This document shows positions 18,466 to 27,625 of a stretch of 64,000 nt of DNA, piece by piece (position 1 is the stretch's first letter; each line of letters begins with the position of its first letter). The position numbers and the translations under genes are program-made. Location of the stretch: positions 1,118,534 through 1,182,533 of the forward strand of contig AP019861.1 in the NCBI GenBank assembly GCA_013426755.1, given 5' to 3'. The stretch comes from Spirochaetota bacterium (GTDB lineage: Bacteria; Spirochaetota; UBA12135; COTS27). The notes below the pieces were generated by a model, which ran no database searches, was not told the DNA's origin, and saw only the letters and a program-made list of their open reading frames with translations.

Positions 18466-19347
18466 TCAAATTTTCTGTGGAAATGTTAAAATCTTAGGAA
18501 TAGTAACCGTCAATTCTAGCGACTCGGTCTCCTTAGCTAAGCGGACATGCCCGTGCATTTTAGCAATATTCTGTGTTAATAGTGAGAAATTAGGTGAGTG
18601 AGATTGATTGGAAGTGTTGTTAGTATAAGAATAGTTTCGTATGGGCGCGTGAGAGGGACAGGGCCTATGCGGTATTTCTGAGGGAGCTTTGCTTTTACCA
18701 ATGATTTCAAATACAATCTGTTCTTCTTGTGCTACGATAGTTAAATGCACATCACCTGCTTTAAACAGACTACAAATATAAATCATTGTATAGGTGAGAG
18801 TTTGTGTGAGCAGGCGTTCGTCATTAATGATGGTAGGTTTTTTGTGCTCCTCGTTTAGATAATTTTTAGTGATGGTTAGATTAAGGGGGCTATTTTTAAT
18901 GAAGTGATGAGTGGTTGTGGCTATTTTATGAGCGACGTGCTCTAATTCAAAAGCGGTCAATTTAAGGTCTTCATAAAAACTAGTTGTCGTGATGAATTCT
19001 AATAGCGTATTAAATATTTCCAGAATCCGATGCCCGCTTGTGTGAATGAGTTCTAGTCCTTTGATAAGGTCTTCGTTGGCGGTTTGGTCTGTCTGGGGCA
19101 GAGATTTCTGCAGTGGGGTCTTAGGAACTGAGGATGAAGGGATTGAATTTTGTTTCAATTCCTTCTCATAGGGTAATTTGCTAATATTCTCGGTGAGTAA
19201 TTTTGTGATATTGACAATACTACTGATGGGTGAGCGTATTTCATGATTGGTTATGTGCATGAAAACGTGTTTGAGCCGTGTCTCAATTTCTAATGCCGTT
19301 ACGATTTGTTCGGCGGATAAATTCTTACTGTCCGTACTGGCTTTCAT
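18466..19347 (-). CDS. Histidine-kinase-like protein with degenerate ATPase domain
   Basis: 293 residues with no membrane segment. An HisKA-type H-box is at NHEIRSP with His35, followed by a dimerisation helix and a linker. The rest matches a HATPase fold only loosely. The N-box region around residues 185-207 (NDERLLTQTLTYTMIY) keeps the pattern preceding the box, but the expected Asn-rich motif is replaced. No DxGxG (G1) or G2 motif is seen; a Ser/His/Asn-rich stretch at about 235-262 occupies that place. It may act as a phosphotransfer scaffold or a non-ATP-binding partner for the response regulator downstream. It could also be decaying. Confidence 0.65.
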   Translation of the reverse strand: MKASTDSKNLSAEQIVTALEIETRLKHVFMHITNHEIRSPISSIVNITKLLTENISKLPYEKELKQNSIPSSSVPKTPLQKSLPQTDQTANEDLIKGLELIHTSGHRILEIFNTLLEFITTTSFYEDLKLTAFELEHVAHKIATTTHHFIKNSPLNLTITKNYLNEEHKKPTIINDERLLTQTLTYTMIYICSLFKAGDVHLTIVAQEEQIVFEIIGKSKAPSEIPHRPCPSHAPIRNYSYTNNTSNQSHSPNFSLLTQNIAKMHGHVRLAKETESLELTVTIPKILTFPQKI

Positions 19348-19646
19348 AAGGTCTAACCGTATGGCTACCTATGTTTATGCACTCAATCGCTTTATTATCA
19401 TGAAGTTATTGAGTATTCTTTCTATTAAAGAATCTTTAATTGTGTAAAAAACCATACGGATAGTATCAATTTATCCAGTTATTTTTGTATTTAATGGTAT
19501 GATTAGAGCAGTTATACGGGTCTAATTCTACGGGTCTGATTTTACGGGCATAAAAAGATCACGTTATAAGAAATGTTTTCGTAAAACTTTAAAGCTTTAA
19601 ATCTTAGATAACAAGTGTATAAAGGTATTTTTCTAAGGAAGATTAA

Positions 19647-20168
19647 ATGGAGTCGTTAAAGATGGAAGCTAAATTACGCACCTTTCCCGCTACAGCGGGT
19701 GTTTGGTTATTTCCTTTTGCTAGAGAATTGTCTGAGGCAGAATGTGCTACTTGTCATGCAGAGCTCTCGCGTTTCTTAAAGACATGGAAAAGTCATCAAA
19801 AACCCATTTATGCCAAACAGCAATTTAAATGGCAGACACTACTTGTGGTTATAACTCAATGTCCGCATACCGAAGTCGGCGGCTGCGCTAAAGATGAACT
19901 TATTCGTGAGGTAAAAGCGACCGCGTTACGGCTAGGTTGTCCGCTTGTTCCCAATCTAAACATTGTTTACAAGGACATTAAGACAGGAAAAATTAAAAAT
20001 CTGGCGCGTGAAACAATTACAAAAGCCATTGCCAGTGGAGACCTTACACCTAAAACGCCTATTTTACATAAAGAACTCGTTACGTGGGGTGATTTCACTG
20101 AGAAACTCTTTATTCCAGCAGGTGAGTACTGGATAAAGTCATATTTTAAATTGCCTGCTACTCAGTGA
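19647..20168 (+). CDS. Conserved hypothetical protein
   Basis: A 173-residue soluble protein with no signal or membrane segment. The segment GVWLFPFARELSEAE, then LSRFLKTWKSH, then GGCAKDELIREVK reproduces the layout of a small family found in Bacteroidota, sometimes labelled 'ABC transporter ATPase' although it has no Walker motifs. Function unknown. It is transcribed divergently from the kinase-like gene, with a 299-bp gap between them, and the stop is followed by a GC-rich hairpin. The ATG at 19647 has the sequence AAGGAAGAT upstream, a good ribosome site. Confidence 0.7.
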   Translation: MESLKMEAKLRTFPATAGVWLFPFARELSEAECATCHAELSRFLKTWKSHQKPIYAKQQFKWQTLLVVITQCPHTEVGGCAKDELIREVKATALRLGCPLVPNLNIVYKDIKTGKIKNLARETITKAIASGDLTPKTPILHKELVTWGDFTEKLFIPAGEYWIKSYFKLPATQ

Positions 20169-20230
20169 TTGCTAGGAAAAGTAAGTATCTTGCAGAAATT
20201 AATGCTCTACGAGAATCAATATCCTGTAGT

Positions 20231-20245
20231 ACGGCGCTGCGCCGT
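20231..20245. terminator. GC-rich hairpin between converging genes
   Basis: ACGGCGC at 20231-20237 and GCGCCGT at 20239-20245 are exact complements around one base, followed by CTTTGT on the plus strand. It stands out in an AT-rich gap between two converging genes and is probably a terminator for the upstream gene, although the U-run is short. Confidence 0.5.
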
Positions 20246-20324
20246 CTTTGTAGCTATCGTATAAAAATAGGACAAAATAGGACAATTGAGTGAGTCGTTG
20301 CTAATAGTAATGAGTCAATGTTCA

Positions 20325-21368
20325 TTATTGTTTGCGTTCGTGAATATAGCGGGCTAATCCTTTTAGCGGTGAGGGGTCAATGAGAATAGGTGGATGGGTG
20401 TTTGGAAAAGTTTTACTAGCGAGTGTGCTCACGTCGTCTAGGGCTTTTTGTGCCCTGGCAATGAGACTAGCGGAATGATCGTAGGCTTCTGCTACGGACA
20501 TGAAAGTGAGATAGGTTGTTTTTTTATTGGTAAGGTCTGCTTTAGCGGGTTTACCTAAGGTTTGACTTACCTGTGTGGTGTCTAAAATATCGTCGATGAT
20601 CTGAAAAGCTAGCCCAATGGAGTTCGCATAGGTCTTAAGCAGGGGAATAAATGCGGACAGATTGCAGAGAACTGCTGGTACGAGTAAAGCCGCTTCAATG
20701 ATTTTTCCTGTTTTTAAGAGGTGAAGGTCTTTTATTTCTTGTGAGGAAATAGAGCGTGTTTCTGCTTCGAGATCATAGACCTGTCCTGCTATCATGCCTT
20801 CGAATCCTGCTGCAGAACTTATCAAAGCAAGGACACCTGCAGTATTGAAATGTCCTAATTTTAATTCAATCATAACATCAGCTATGATTTTAAATGCAGC
20901 AGTAAGCAGGCTGTCTCCTGCTAAAATAGCATCCGCTTCACTAAAAACAATATGTGCGGTTGGATGATTGCGTCTAAGTGAGGCATTATCCATCGCAGGG
21001 AGGTCATCGTGAACAAGTGAATACGTGTGGATGAATTCAATACTCAAAGCGAGCATCAATACATTTTTTTCTAAGAGTGCTGCTGTGGGCAGGGTATTGG
21101 GTGATTCGTATTTCAATGCGTTTTCAGCGAGCTGTTTAGCAATAATTGGTTTTAACATGTCGTAGCAAAAAAGCGTGAGTACAGGTCTAATACGCTTGCT
21201 AGCCAGAAGTAACGAATACTTCATGATTTTGATTGTCCGTAAAATGGTTGGGGTGGTGGTATTTTCCTGCTCCCATCTCAAAACAAGCGCTTTAAGTTCT
21301 TGCTCGATAAGTACTTTCTTCTCATTGTACTTTTCGTTAAATGCCGTTAGATCGGAAGAAGCTGTCAT
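20325..21368 (-). CDS. Polyprenyl diphosphate synthase (farnesyl/geranylgeranyl type)
   Basis: A class-I trans-isoprenyl diphosphate synthase, 347 residues. The first aspartate-rich motif is DDLPAMD at 121-127 followed by RR at 132-133, the bacterial FPP-synthase form; the second is DDILD in LAFQIIDDILDTT near 257. It condenses isopentenyl diphosphate with an allylic diphosphate for quinone or undecaprenyl synthesis; the chain length cannot be decided here. It is the third gene of a minus-strand run ychF-hisD-this, 78 bp after hisD. Confidence 0.88.
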   Translation of the reverse strand: MTASSDLTAFNEKYNEKKVLIEQELKALVLRWEQENTTTPTILRTIKIMKYSLLLASKRIRPVLTLFCYDMLKPIIAKQLAENALKYESPNTLPTAALLEKNVLMLALSIEFIHTYSLVHDDLPAMDNASLRRNHPTAHIVFSEADAILAGDSLLTAAFKIIADVMIELKLGHFNTAGVLALISSAAGFEGMIAGQVYDLEAETRSISSQEIKDLHLLKTGKIIEAALLVPAVLCNLSAFIPLLKTYANSIGLAFQIIDDILDTTQVSQTLGKPAKADLTNKKTTYLTFMSVAEAYDHSASLIARAQKALDDVSTLASKTFPNTHPPILIDPSPLKGLARYIHERKQ

Positions 21369-21446
21369 AACACTTGCTAATCATATAACAATGATATCAA
21401 TAATCTCAAATATTAACAGTATAGAATATCGATAATAGCAATAATA

Positions 21447-22790
21447 TTAATCGCTTGGTGGTGATGACGTTCTTATATCGAGGGCATTTTTATGGGCGGA
21501 AAGAGTTTCAGCGGCAGCTAGGCGAGCTGCATGCGGAGCGTAGGCGGTAAAAGCGTCCTCCGTGTAATCAATAACATTCGTCCATTTATAAAAATGCTGT
21601 ACTGTAAGCGGTGAAGCGAATCGTGCGCTTGTGCTTGTGGGTAGAATATGATTGCAGCCTGCTATGTAATCTCCGATTGGCTCACTGCTCCAGCGACCGA
21701 GAAAGATAGCGCCGGCGTGATGAATGGCTTTGAGGTGGTCGTGTGGGTTCTCAACTGAGAGTTCTAGGTGTTCTGGTGCTAGGGCATTGATAAACGGGTG
21801 CGCCTCTCTCAGTTCTTTGACAATGACTAAGGCGCTGCGTCTAGCAAGCGATTTTGAAATGATCTCTTTGCGTGAGAGTTGGGGGAGCCATTTTTCTATA
21901 CTACCGATAACGGCTTTGCCATGTGAGAGTGAGGTTGTGATGAGACAGACCATTTCATTGCCGGCGTGTTCTGCTTGGGAGAGCAGATCGCTAGCGATGT
22001 GTTCAGTGGGGCTAGACCCATCTGATAGAACAACGATCTCACTATTGCCAGAGAGACTTTCAATGCCCACAGTACCAAAAACTTGTCTTTTCGCTTCAGT
22101 CACATATTCATTGCCCGGTCCACTGATAAAATCTACAGGAGCAATGCTCTCTGTCCCGTAAGCCCCCGCAGCGATAGCCTGCGCCCCGCCTATTTTATAA
22201 ATTTCATCGATACCTAGCCGTTTCAATGTGTATAATAAAACAGGAGCAAGGTTTCCTGTTGGCATAGGTGGTGTCATGACAACTAGCCGTTTGACGCCTG
22301 CTAATTGTGCTGGAATAGCATTCATGATAAGCGTAGAGATAAGCGGTGTGCTCCCGGCTGTGCCGCCTGGAATGTAAAGGGCTACTGCGTTTATAGGCGA
22401 GGGACGAAGGGTGAGTTTTTCACCTAATTTGCCTGTGTGGTGAATGGGTTCAATGGTTTGCTTGCTATGAAATGTTTTAATGTTTGTGATCGCTGTTTCA
22501 ATAGCGGTTATGAGTGCTGAGTCGAGTGGATTTGCTGTTAAACACTCGAAATCTGACGCGGTAACACGAAGTTTATATGCTTGGGTGGTTAGTTTATCTA
22601 GTGTTTTTGTGTAATGGAGGAGGGCATTATCTCCTTCGGTGCGGACACGGTTAATGATTGCTCGGACGGTTTTAGCGAGTTCTGTTGTGTGTGCGTGTTT
22701 GGGGTCTGCTGGAGGTATGTTAAGTCTCGCTAGAGCGGCTTTATAGTCGGCAGGGAGGTTGAATGTGGGTATTAAAGAAGTAGTCTTCAT
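21447..22790 (-). CDS. hisD: Histidinol dehydrogenase
   Basis: This enzyme catalyses the last two oxidations of histidine synthesis (histidinol to histidine, NAD-dependent, zinc). Visible signatures are AVALYIPGGTAGSTP, LLSQAEHAGNE (Gln and His zinc ligands), LAPEHLEL (catalytic Glu-His pair), IGDYIAGCNHILPT and LTVQHFYKW. Its length of about 448 residues from the ATG at 22790 is slightly above the family norm; the frame opens at a TTG at 22805. No clear Shine-Dalgarno is seen. It is not in a his operon: it sits between ychF and a prenyl synthase, while hisB, hisF and hisH are elsewhere in the window. Confidence 0.95.
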   Translation of the reverse strand: MKTTSLIPTFNLPADYKAALARLNIPPADPKHAHTTELAKTVRAIINRVRTEGDNALLHYTKTLDKLTTQAYKLRVTASDFECLTANPLDSALITAIETAITNIKTFHSKQTIEPIHHTGKLGEKLTLRPSPINAVALYIPGGTAGSTPLISTLIMNAIPAQLAGVKRLVVMTPPMPTGNLAPVLLYTLKRLGIDEIYKIGGAQAIAAGAYGTESIAPVDFISGPGNEYVTEAKRQVFGTVGIESLSGNSEIVVLSDGSSPTEHIASDLLSQAEHAGNEMVCLITTSLSHGKAVIGSIEKWLPQLSRKEIISKSLARRSALVIVKELREAHPFINALAPEHLELSVENPHDHLKAIHHAGAIFLGRWSSEPIGDYIAGCNHILPTSTSARFASPLTVQHFYKWTNVIDYTEDAFTAYAPHAARLAAAETLSAHKNALDIRTSSPPSD

Positions 22791-22846
22791 AGTATTGAAT
22801 AACAACAGTGAAAATAAGGAAGTAAGTTGTTTTTTAAGACTAGCGG

Positions 22847-23968
22847 TTATAAATTAAATTTGAAATGACAGACATCTCCGTCTTGGAGGATATAATTTTT
22901 ACCTTCGCGGCGAATTTTACCCAATTCTCTTGCTTTTTTATAAGAATTTATTTCTAAGAGTAGGTCTGCATTGATAACATCGGCGCTTATAAACCCTTTT
23001 TCAATGTCTGAATGAATCCGTCCTGCGGCGCCTGGTGCGGGTGTATTTTTTGTGACCGTCCATGCACGCGTCTCACTTTCGCCGGTCGTGAAAAATGTAA
23101 GAAGGGAGAGTAGGTTATACGCTTGCTTGACTAGTCTTGAACAGCCACTTTTTTCAATGCCCACCACTTTAAAGTATGGAGAAATGGTGTCTTCTAGCAG
23201 GCTTTCACTAACATCACTCAATTCACATTCTAGTTCGGCTGAAAGCTCGATTAGGCTGAGTCCTAAGTTTTTCACATAGGTAGCAAAGGACGTGTAGTGA
23301 GCATTTTTAGTATTCGGGTCGGTCACTTCGTTTTCATCAATGTTCGCTATGATAAAAACAGGCTTTAAACTTACAAGTTGAAATCTTTTAAGAACAATGA
23401 TTTCTTCTTGGGTAAAGGTTTTATGTGCTAGGAATAGGAGATGGGCTTGTTCTAGCACTGCAAAGGCTTTTTTTAAGGTGGCTAGTGAAAAGAGGTCTGT
23501 TTTATTCGGGGTGCGTTGTGTAGCTTTTTTTAGATTTTTAATGTGTTTGTCGCATTGTTCGAGGTCGTAGAGGATGAGTTCTTGATGGATGATTTCTACG
23601 TCCTCAGCAGGATTGATAGGATTGTCTTTAATAACATTGGGGTCTTCGAATAGCCGTACAACGTGGGCAATGGCGTCAACATTTTTAATATGAGAAATAA
23701 ATTTATTCCCAAGTCCTTGTCCTTTCGCTGCTCCTTTGACAAGGCCTGCAATATCTACAAAATCAATAGTCGTGTAAATAAATTTTTCACTTTTACTCAT
23801 TGTAGATAAGGCGCGGATACGTTTATCGGGGACATTGACGGTGGCCTTATTGGGTTCGATGGTACAGAAGGGGTAATTTTCAGCAGGGACCTGCGAATGC
23901 GTGAGCGCGTTAAACAGCGTTGATTTTCCTACATTGGGAAGACCGACTATTCCACATGAGAATGCCAT
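22847..23968 (-). CDS. ychF: Redox-regulated ATPase YchF (Obg-like)
   Basis: A universally conserved P-loop ATPase of the Obg/TRAFAC class, 373 residues, ribosome-associated. The P-loop GLPNVGKST is at 9-17, and the NYPFCTIEPN effector segment is at about 36-45. DIAGLVKGAAKGQGLGNKF, the G3 region, follows near 70-90. The C-terminal TGS-like domain includes FFTTGE and AWTV, and it ends near RREGKNYILQDGDVCHFKFN. The YchF-type NKxE-equivalent is present as NIDENEV. First gene of a run with hisD downstream, spaced about 56 bp from the hisD ATG. Confidence 0.95.
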   Translation of the reverse strand: MAFSCGIVGLPNVGKSTLFNALTHSQVPAENYPFCTIEPNKATVNVPDKRIRALSTMSKSEKFIYTTIDFVDIAGLVKGAAKGQGLGNKFISHIKNVDAIAHVVRLFEDPNVIKDNPINPAEDVEIIHQELILYDLEQCDKHIKNLKKATQRTPNKTDLFSLATLKKAFAVLEQAHLLFLAHKTFTQEEIIVLKRFQLVSLKPVFIIANIDENEVTDPNTKNAHYTSFATYVKNLGLSLIELSAELECELSDVSESLLEDTISPYFKVVGIEKSGCSRLVKQAYNLLSLLTFFTTGESETRAWTVTKNTPAPGAAGRIHSDIEKGFISADVINADLLLEINSYKKARELGKIRREGKNYILQDGDVCHFKFNL

Positions 23969-24015
23969 CAGTTATTATTCCTAGTAAAATTTATTATTTC
24001 AATTAGCAGAAATGG

Positions 24016-25104
24016 TTACGTTCTAGTTTTAGAAAGGTGCAGTGCGTATTTGTATTTTGTGGGGGAGGGAGGGATATTGGGAGTAATGAAGACAATGTCT
24101 TCAAGGTTCTTTTTATAATAGGAGATTGTATTATTGACGATTACGGTAGCTATACGGCAATTGGCTTCTATAGTATTTCCACCTTGGTGGGGTGTGAGCA
24201 GCAGATTAGGGATTCCTGTTAGGTTTTTATAATGCGGGTAGGGTTCTTGCGTAAAAACATCTAGTGCAGCTCCTGCTATTGATTTTTCTTTAAGTTTACT
24301 GAAGAGAACATTGTTATCTATAATAGCGCCGCGGGCGGTATTGATAATAAGGGCTGTGGGTTTGAGGTAGGCTAGGGAGGTTTTATTTAGCAATTGGTAG
24401 GTTTGTGGTGTTAGCGAGGTGTGAATGGATACAATGTCCGCATCAGCTAGAGCTGTTTTCAAATCTGAAGTGTAGGAGAATTGCTTGGTTTGGGCGTTGG
24501 GGTGGTCTGGGGAATGGTTTTGGTTTTGGTTGAGGAATTTGATATTGGCTTCTTTATCAAAGACGGTGATCTTCATATTGAATGCAGTGTGGCAGATCTG
24601 TGCAAGCCGCTGTCCGATGCGTCCGTAGCCTAAAATGGTTAGATTTTTTCCATTGAGTTCTAGTGGTGTATAAGAAAGGGGTTTCTTTTTGGTGACGTCC
24701 CATTTGCCAGCGAGGATATTGTTGTGATGGCAATGAATTTTACGTGTCAGGGCTATCATGAGTCCTATAGTGAATTCGGTAGTGGCTTGGGTGATGCTAT
24801 CTGGCGTGTAGGCGGTGAGGAGTCCTAATTTCTGGCATAAATCGAGTGGAATATTGTCGTAACCTACGCCGTAGCGGATGAGCAGGGTACCTTTTTGAAG
24901 TTTTTTTAAGAATGGTTCGCTTACAGGTTTCGTATTGAGAACAATAACGCGTGCGTTGTGACAATGATGAACGTCTAAGATGGTTTCTTCTACGCTAGCT
25001 CGGTCGCTTGTCGATGTGAGTTCTATTTTATGAAAAGTAATGGGCGCCTTGTCATAAATAGTTGGGGCCTTGTTGTAAAAATATTCATACAAGATAGCAT
25101 GCAT
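24016..25104 (-). CDS. D-isomer-specific 2-hydroxyacid dehydrogenase
   Basis: An NAD-dependent dehydrogenase of 362 residues, without the ACT domain found in many SerA proteins. The Rossmann motif GYGRIGQ is in the middle. The catalytic triad can be assigned as Arg in TARGAII, Glu in DVFTQEPYP and His in LLTPHQGGN. The RYGVGYDNI loop lies in the N-terminal catalytic lobe. The pattern resembles CtBP-like and phosphoglycerate-dehydrogenase-like members, so substrate is undecided (3-phosphoglycerate, glyoxylate and others possible). It stands alone between ychF and the DUF368 gene. Confidence 0.85.
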   Translation of the reverse strand: MHAILYEYFYNKAPTIYDKAPITFHKIELTSTSDRASVEETILDVHHCHNARVIVLNTKPVSEPFLKKLQKGTLLIRYGVGYDNIPLDLCQKLGLLTAYTPDSITQATTEFTIGLMIALTRKIHCHHNNILAGKWDVTKKKPLSYTPLELNGKNLTILGYGRIGQRLAQICHTAFNMKITVFDKEANIKFLNQNQNHSPDHPNAQTKQFSYTSDLKTALADADIVSIHTSLTPQTYQLLNKTSLAYLKPTALIINTARGAIIDNNVLFSKLKEKSIAGAALDVFTQEPYPHYKNLTGIPNLLLTPHQGGNTIEANCRIATVIVNNTISYYKKNLEDIVFITPNIPPSPTKYKYALHLSKTRT

Positions 25105-25191
25105 GATTGTAGACGAGTGGGTGTAAGCTTATTAAGTGACCGTATATATAAAAATATTAGCTATTGAAGGCTATTGAAGACTATTAGGGGA

Positions 25192-26148
25192 TTATTGGGG
25201 AGGTATTGCGTTCTTATTAGAATGAGCGGTAGAGAACTTTGCTAAGCTTACAATGATGAAAAACGCAGTTAGCATAAGAACAATGCTGAGTGGAAGAGAG
25301 GCAGTTCCATAAAGGGCGCTGTATTCGTGCGGGAGCAAAAGTTTTGCGTCCGCGTCCTTCCAGGGCCACGCCTTAGGAAGGGCGCCTAAGATAAATCCTG
25401 AAAGGAGCGCTAGGGTTATATTGTAAAAACGGCTGAGGATGTAAGCAATAGCCTTAGAAAAGATAAGAATGCCCAGCCCACAACCGAGCATAAACGTAAG
25501 TAAAATGGGAAGATTAAGTGTTTTAATGGCTGAGAGAATGAATTCATAACTGCCCATAATGACAAGTAAATAACTTCCCGAGACACCAGGAAGTAGCATT
25601 GCTGTAATAGCAATCATCCCACTGCCAAAGATAAACGGAAGCGATAATTGGGTGGTGGCAGGAGTTAAAATAACTGTGATAACGAGTGCTGTAGTGAAGC
25701 CAATAATAAATGAAATAACTGTAAAAGGGGTGTAAACAAAATTTTTCTTTATGATAAGAAGAGCTGAACTGAGGATAAGGGCAAAAAAGAACGACCAGAT
25801 CAATACAGGATAGGTTGTTAATAGGTATTCAATGGTATGTGCTAGCGTTAGAATGCTTAATCCAATTCCTAAGGCGAGCGAAATAAGGAAACTGGCATTG
25901 ATATTGCGGTAAATTTCTTTAAATTGGAAGTGAGCGAGTTCTTTAATGCGGTCAATGCTGAGGATATTCGCTAGCGATGTTATAAGAGATTGATAAATTC
26001 CTGTAATAAAAGCAATTGTCCCCCCAGAAATGCCAGGGATAATATCCGCTACACCCATCATCATTCCTTTTAAAAAGACGATGAAGTACTCTCTGGGAGA
26101 TACTTTTTCGGAGTCCAATGTATTACGGATAGGATTAGCGTTTGTCAT
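25192..26148 (-). CDS. DUF368 polytopic membrane protein (PopT family)
   Basis: 318 residues with eight or more hydrophobic segments. The family signature GMMMGVADIIPGISGGTIAFITGIY is near residues 29-53, and a related inverted copy, MIAITAMLLPGVSGSYLLVIMGSY, lies near 177-200. DUF368 proteins (PopT) have been reported to return undecaprenyl phosphate across the membrane for cell-wall synthesis, which is consistent with the glycine-proline repeats. On the minus strand the ATG comes directly after a 7-bp tandem repeat, so no Shine-Dalgarno is present. Confidence 0.88.
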   Translation of the reverse strand: MTNANPIRNTLDSEKVSPREYFIVFLKGMMMGVADIIPGISGGTIAFITGIYQSLITSLANILSIDRIKELAHFQFKEIYRNINASFLISLALGIGLSILTLAHTIEYLLTTYPVLIWSFFFALILSSALLIIKKNFVYTPFTVISFIIGFTTALVITVILTPATTQLSLPFIFGSGMIAITAMLLPGVSGSYLLVIMGSYEFILSAIKTLNLPILLTFMLGCGLGILIFSKAIAYILSRFYNITLALLSGFILGALPKAWPWKDADAKLLLPHEYSALYGTASLPLSIVLMLTAFFIIVSLAKFSTAHSNKNAIPPQ

Positions 26149-26232
26149 TAGGGATTAGGGATTAGGGATTAGGGATTGGAGATTAGAGATTGGAGAGAGA
26201 AATTAGAGATTGGAGAGAGAATTAAGGAGAGA
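26146..26232. repeat. Telomere-like TTAGGGA tandem repeat abutting a start codon
   Basis: Exact 7-bp units (TTAGGGA on the plus strand) followed by 12-14-bp GATTGGAGA variants. The repeat reaches the start codon of the minus-strand DUF368 gene, so the region normally holding the ribosome-binding site is TCCCTAATCCCTA. The rest of the gap to secG (to about 26469) is AT-rich with no visible gene. Confidence 0.85.
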
Positions 26233-26469
26233 TTGGGAGGAATTGGGGATTGACCCTTTAATTTTCAAACATAAATTTTCTTTGAAAAACATATCAATGA
26301 AAAAAAGAATAGCATGAATAGAACAATCGTATAGAATGGAACAACCGTATAAAAAATGGCTTATTGTAGAGAATGGTTAGAAATGGTTAGAAAAACAGTC
26401 AAAAGGATAATCAAGCCCAAAGAAGCCCAAAGAATAATAATAGCAAAAATAGTGATCGTACTATTTTCT

Positions 26470-26904
26470 TCAATTATTATTCTCTTCAATAGGAGACAAA
26501 GGCACGAGATCACCCTCAGGAGCTAAAGGTTCTGATTCGGGTGGTTGTTCGTTTAGCGGTGTCGGGGATGATGGGTCGGGTGTTAAGTCGAGTTGTTCAT
26601 CGAGGACGTCGGGATTTAGAATATCATCATCTGCGGGTGCTTCGGTAGGAGGAGCGTCTGGGGAGGCATCATCGAGTACAGTTCGTTCGCCTGAACTTAT
26701 AATTGAAAAAAATAGCGCCCCAATGAAGAAGATCACCGCTAAGAAACTGATAACTTTTGATAGAAACGTCGCATTGGTAGAGCCTAATAGTGTTTGGCTT
26801 GACCCACTTAGAATGCCGAGCCCACCTGATTGACTTTGATTGAGAAGTGATACTGCAATGAGTAAAACGCAGATGATTAAATACAATACTAGACCAAATC
26901 CCAT
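26470..26904 (-). CDS. secG: Preprotein translocase subunit SecG
   Basis: 144 residues with two membrane helices (about 3-21 and 52-69) joined by the loop SQSGGLGILSGSSQTLLG, the SecG signature containing the conserved Gly/Ser/Gln stretch. SecG is the small auxiliary subunit of SecYEG. It is twice the usual length because of an acidic Pro/Glu/Asp tail (about 72-144), which would face the periplasm if both helices have normal SecG topology. A strong sigma70-type promoter is found 137 bp upstream. Confidence 0.85.
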   Translation of the reverse strand: MGFGLVLYLIICVLLIAVSLLNQSQSGGLGILSGSSQTLLGSTNATFLSKVISFLAVIFFIGALFFSIISSGERTVLDDASPDAPPTEAPADDDILNPDVLDEQLDLTPDPSSPTPLNEQPPESEPLAPEGDLVPLSPIEENNN

Positions 26905-27040
26905 GTTTTTACTATCCTTTCATTCCCTTTCTTTCCGTGACGTGCTTCGATTTTCTTGTAAAATTCTCTTGTAAAACACATAATACGTCCTTGCAGAACA
27001 CACAATATGTCCTCGTAAAACGCATAATGCATACTTAATA

Positions 27041-27069
27041 AGTATAACATTTTTTTGCGACAGTGTCAA
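27041..27069 (-). promoter_or_regulatory. Strong sigma70-type promoter for secG
   Basis: On the minus strand TTGACA (27064-27069) is followed after exactly 17 bases by TATACT (27041-27046). Transcription would start near 27034 and run into secG at 26904. Confidence 0.75.
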
Positions 27070-27625
27070 GTAAATTTAGCCGTATAAAAGGTATTCCTAG
27101 TGAGAATTTTTCAATTTCATACAGAACTTTTTATTATAAACCACATGCCGTAAAGCAAATCTACGTATAAAACCGTATGTTTCTACCTATAAACCGCATA
27201 CTGTATGTTTTGAACCGCATATTGCACGCTTTGTACTGTATGCTATAATTATAATATAAGGCAAATTTATAATATAAGGCAAATCTGTATTACGTATTAT
27301 CTACTGTATAAGGCAGAACTGTATTACCTAAGACAAATCTGTATTAATTCATGAACGGTCTACGAACAATCAATGATTTTTGTCAATTTTGTCAATTTTA
27401 TCAATTTTATCGATTTTATGCATTCTCAGTGAGTTTGATGTTATAATACTGTAAGGAATCTAATAACTGCAGTTGGTTTGTGAACATTTTTGTGATTTGA
27501 ATTAATGTTATTCCTTGCTCTTATTTCTTGATGCTTGTCCTTAAAGTTTTTCTTTATAATGTTTTAATAAAAACAATCTATATACACATACAATAAAATA
27601 ATAAAAAATAGAGAGGTTTCTCCTT
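27070..27625. repeat. Intergenic with degenerate repeats
   Basis: About 550 bp without a gene. Imperfect ATAAACCGCATACTGTATG repeats fill 27130-27240, and ATAAGGCAAATCTGTATTA repeats fill 27255-27350. A possible -10 box TATAAT is at 27555-27560, upstream of the bacterioferritin gene, without a good -35. No iron-box palindrome was recognised. Confidence 0.45.

Noticed and set aside
26146..26232. TTAGGGA repeat as a true telomere
   Set aside because: It is internal, short, in the middle of a gene cluster and flanked by ordinary bacterial genes.
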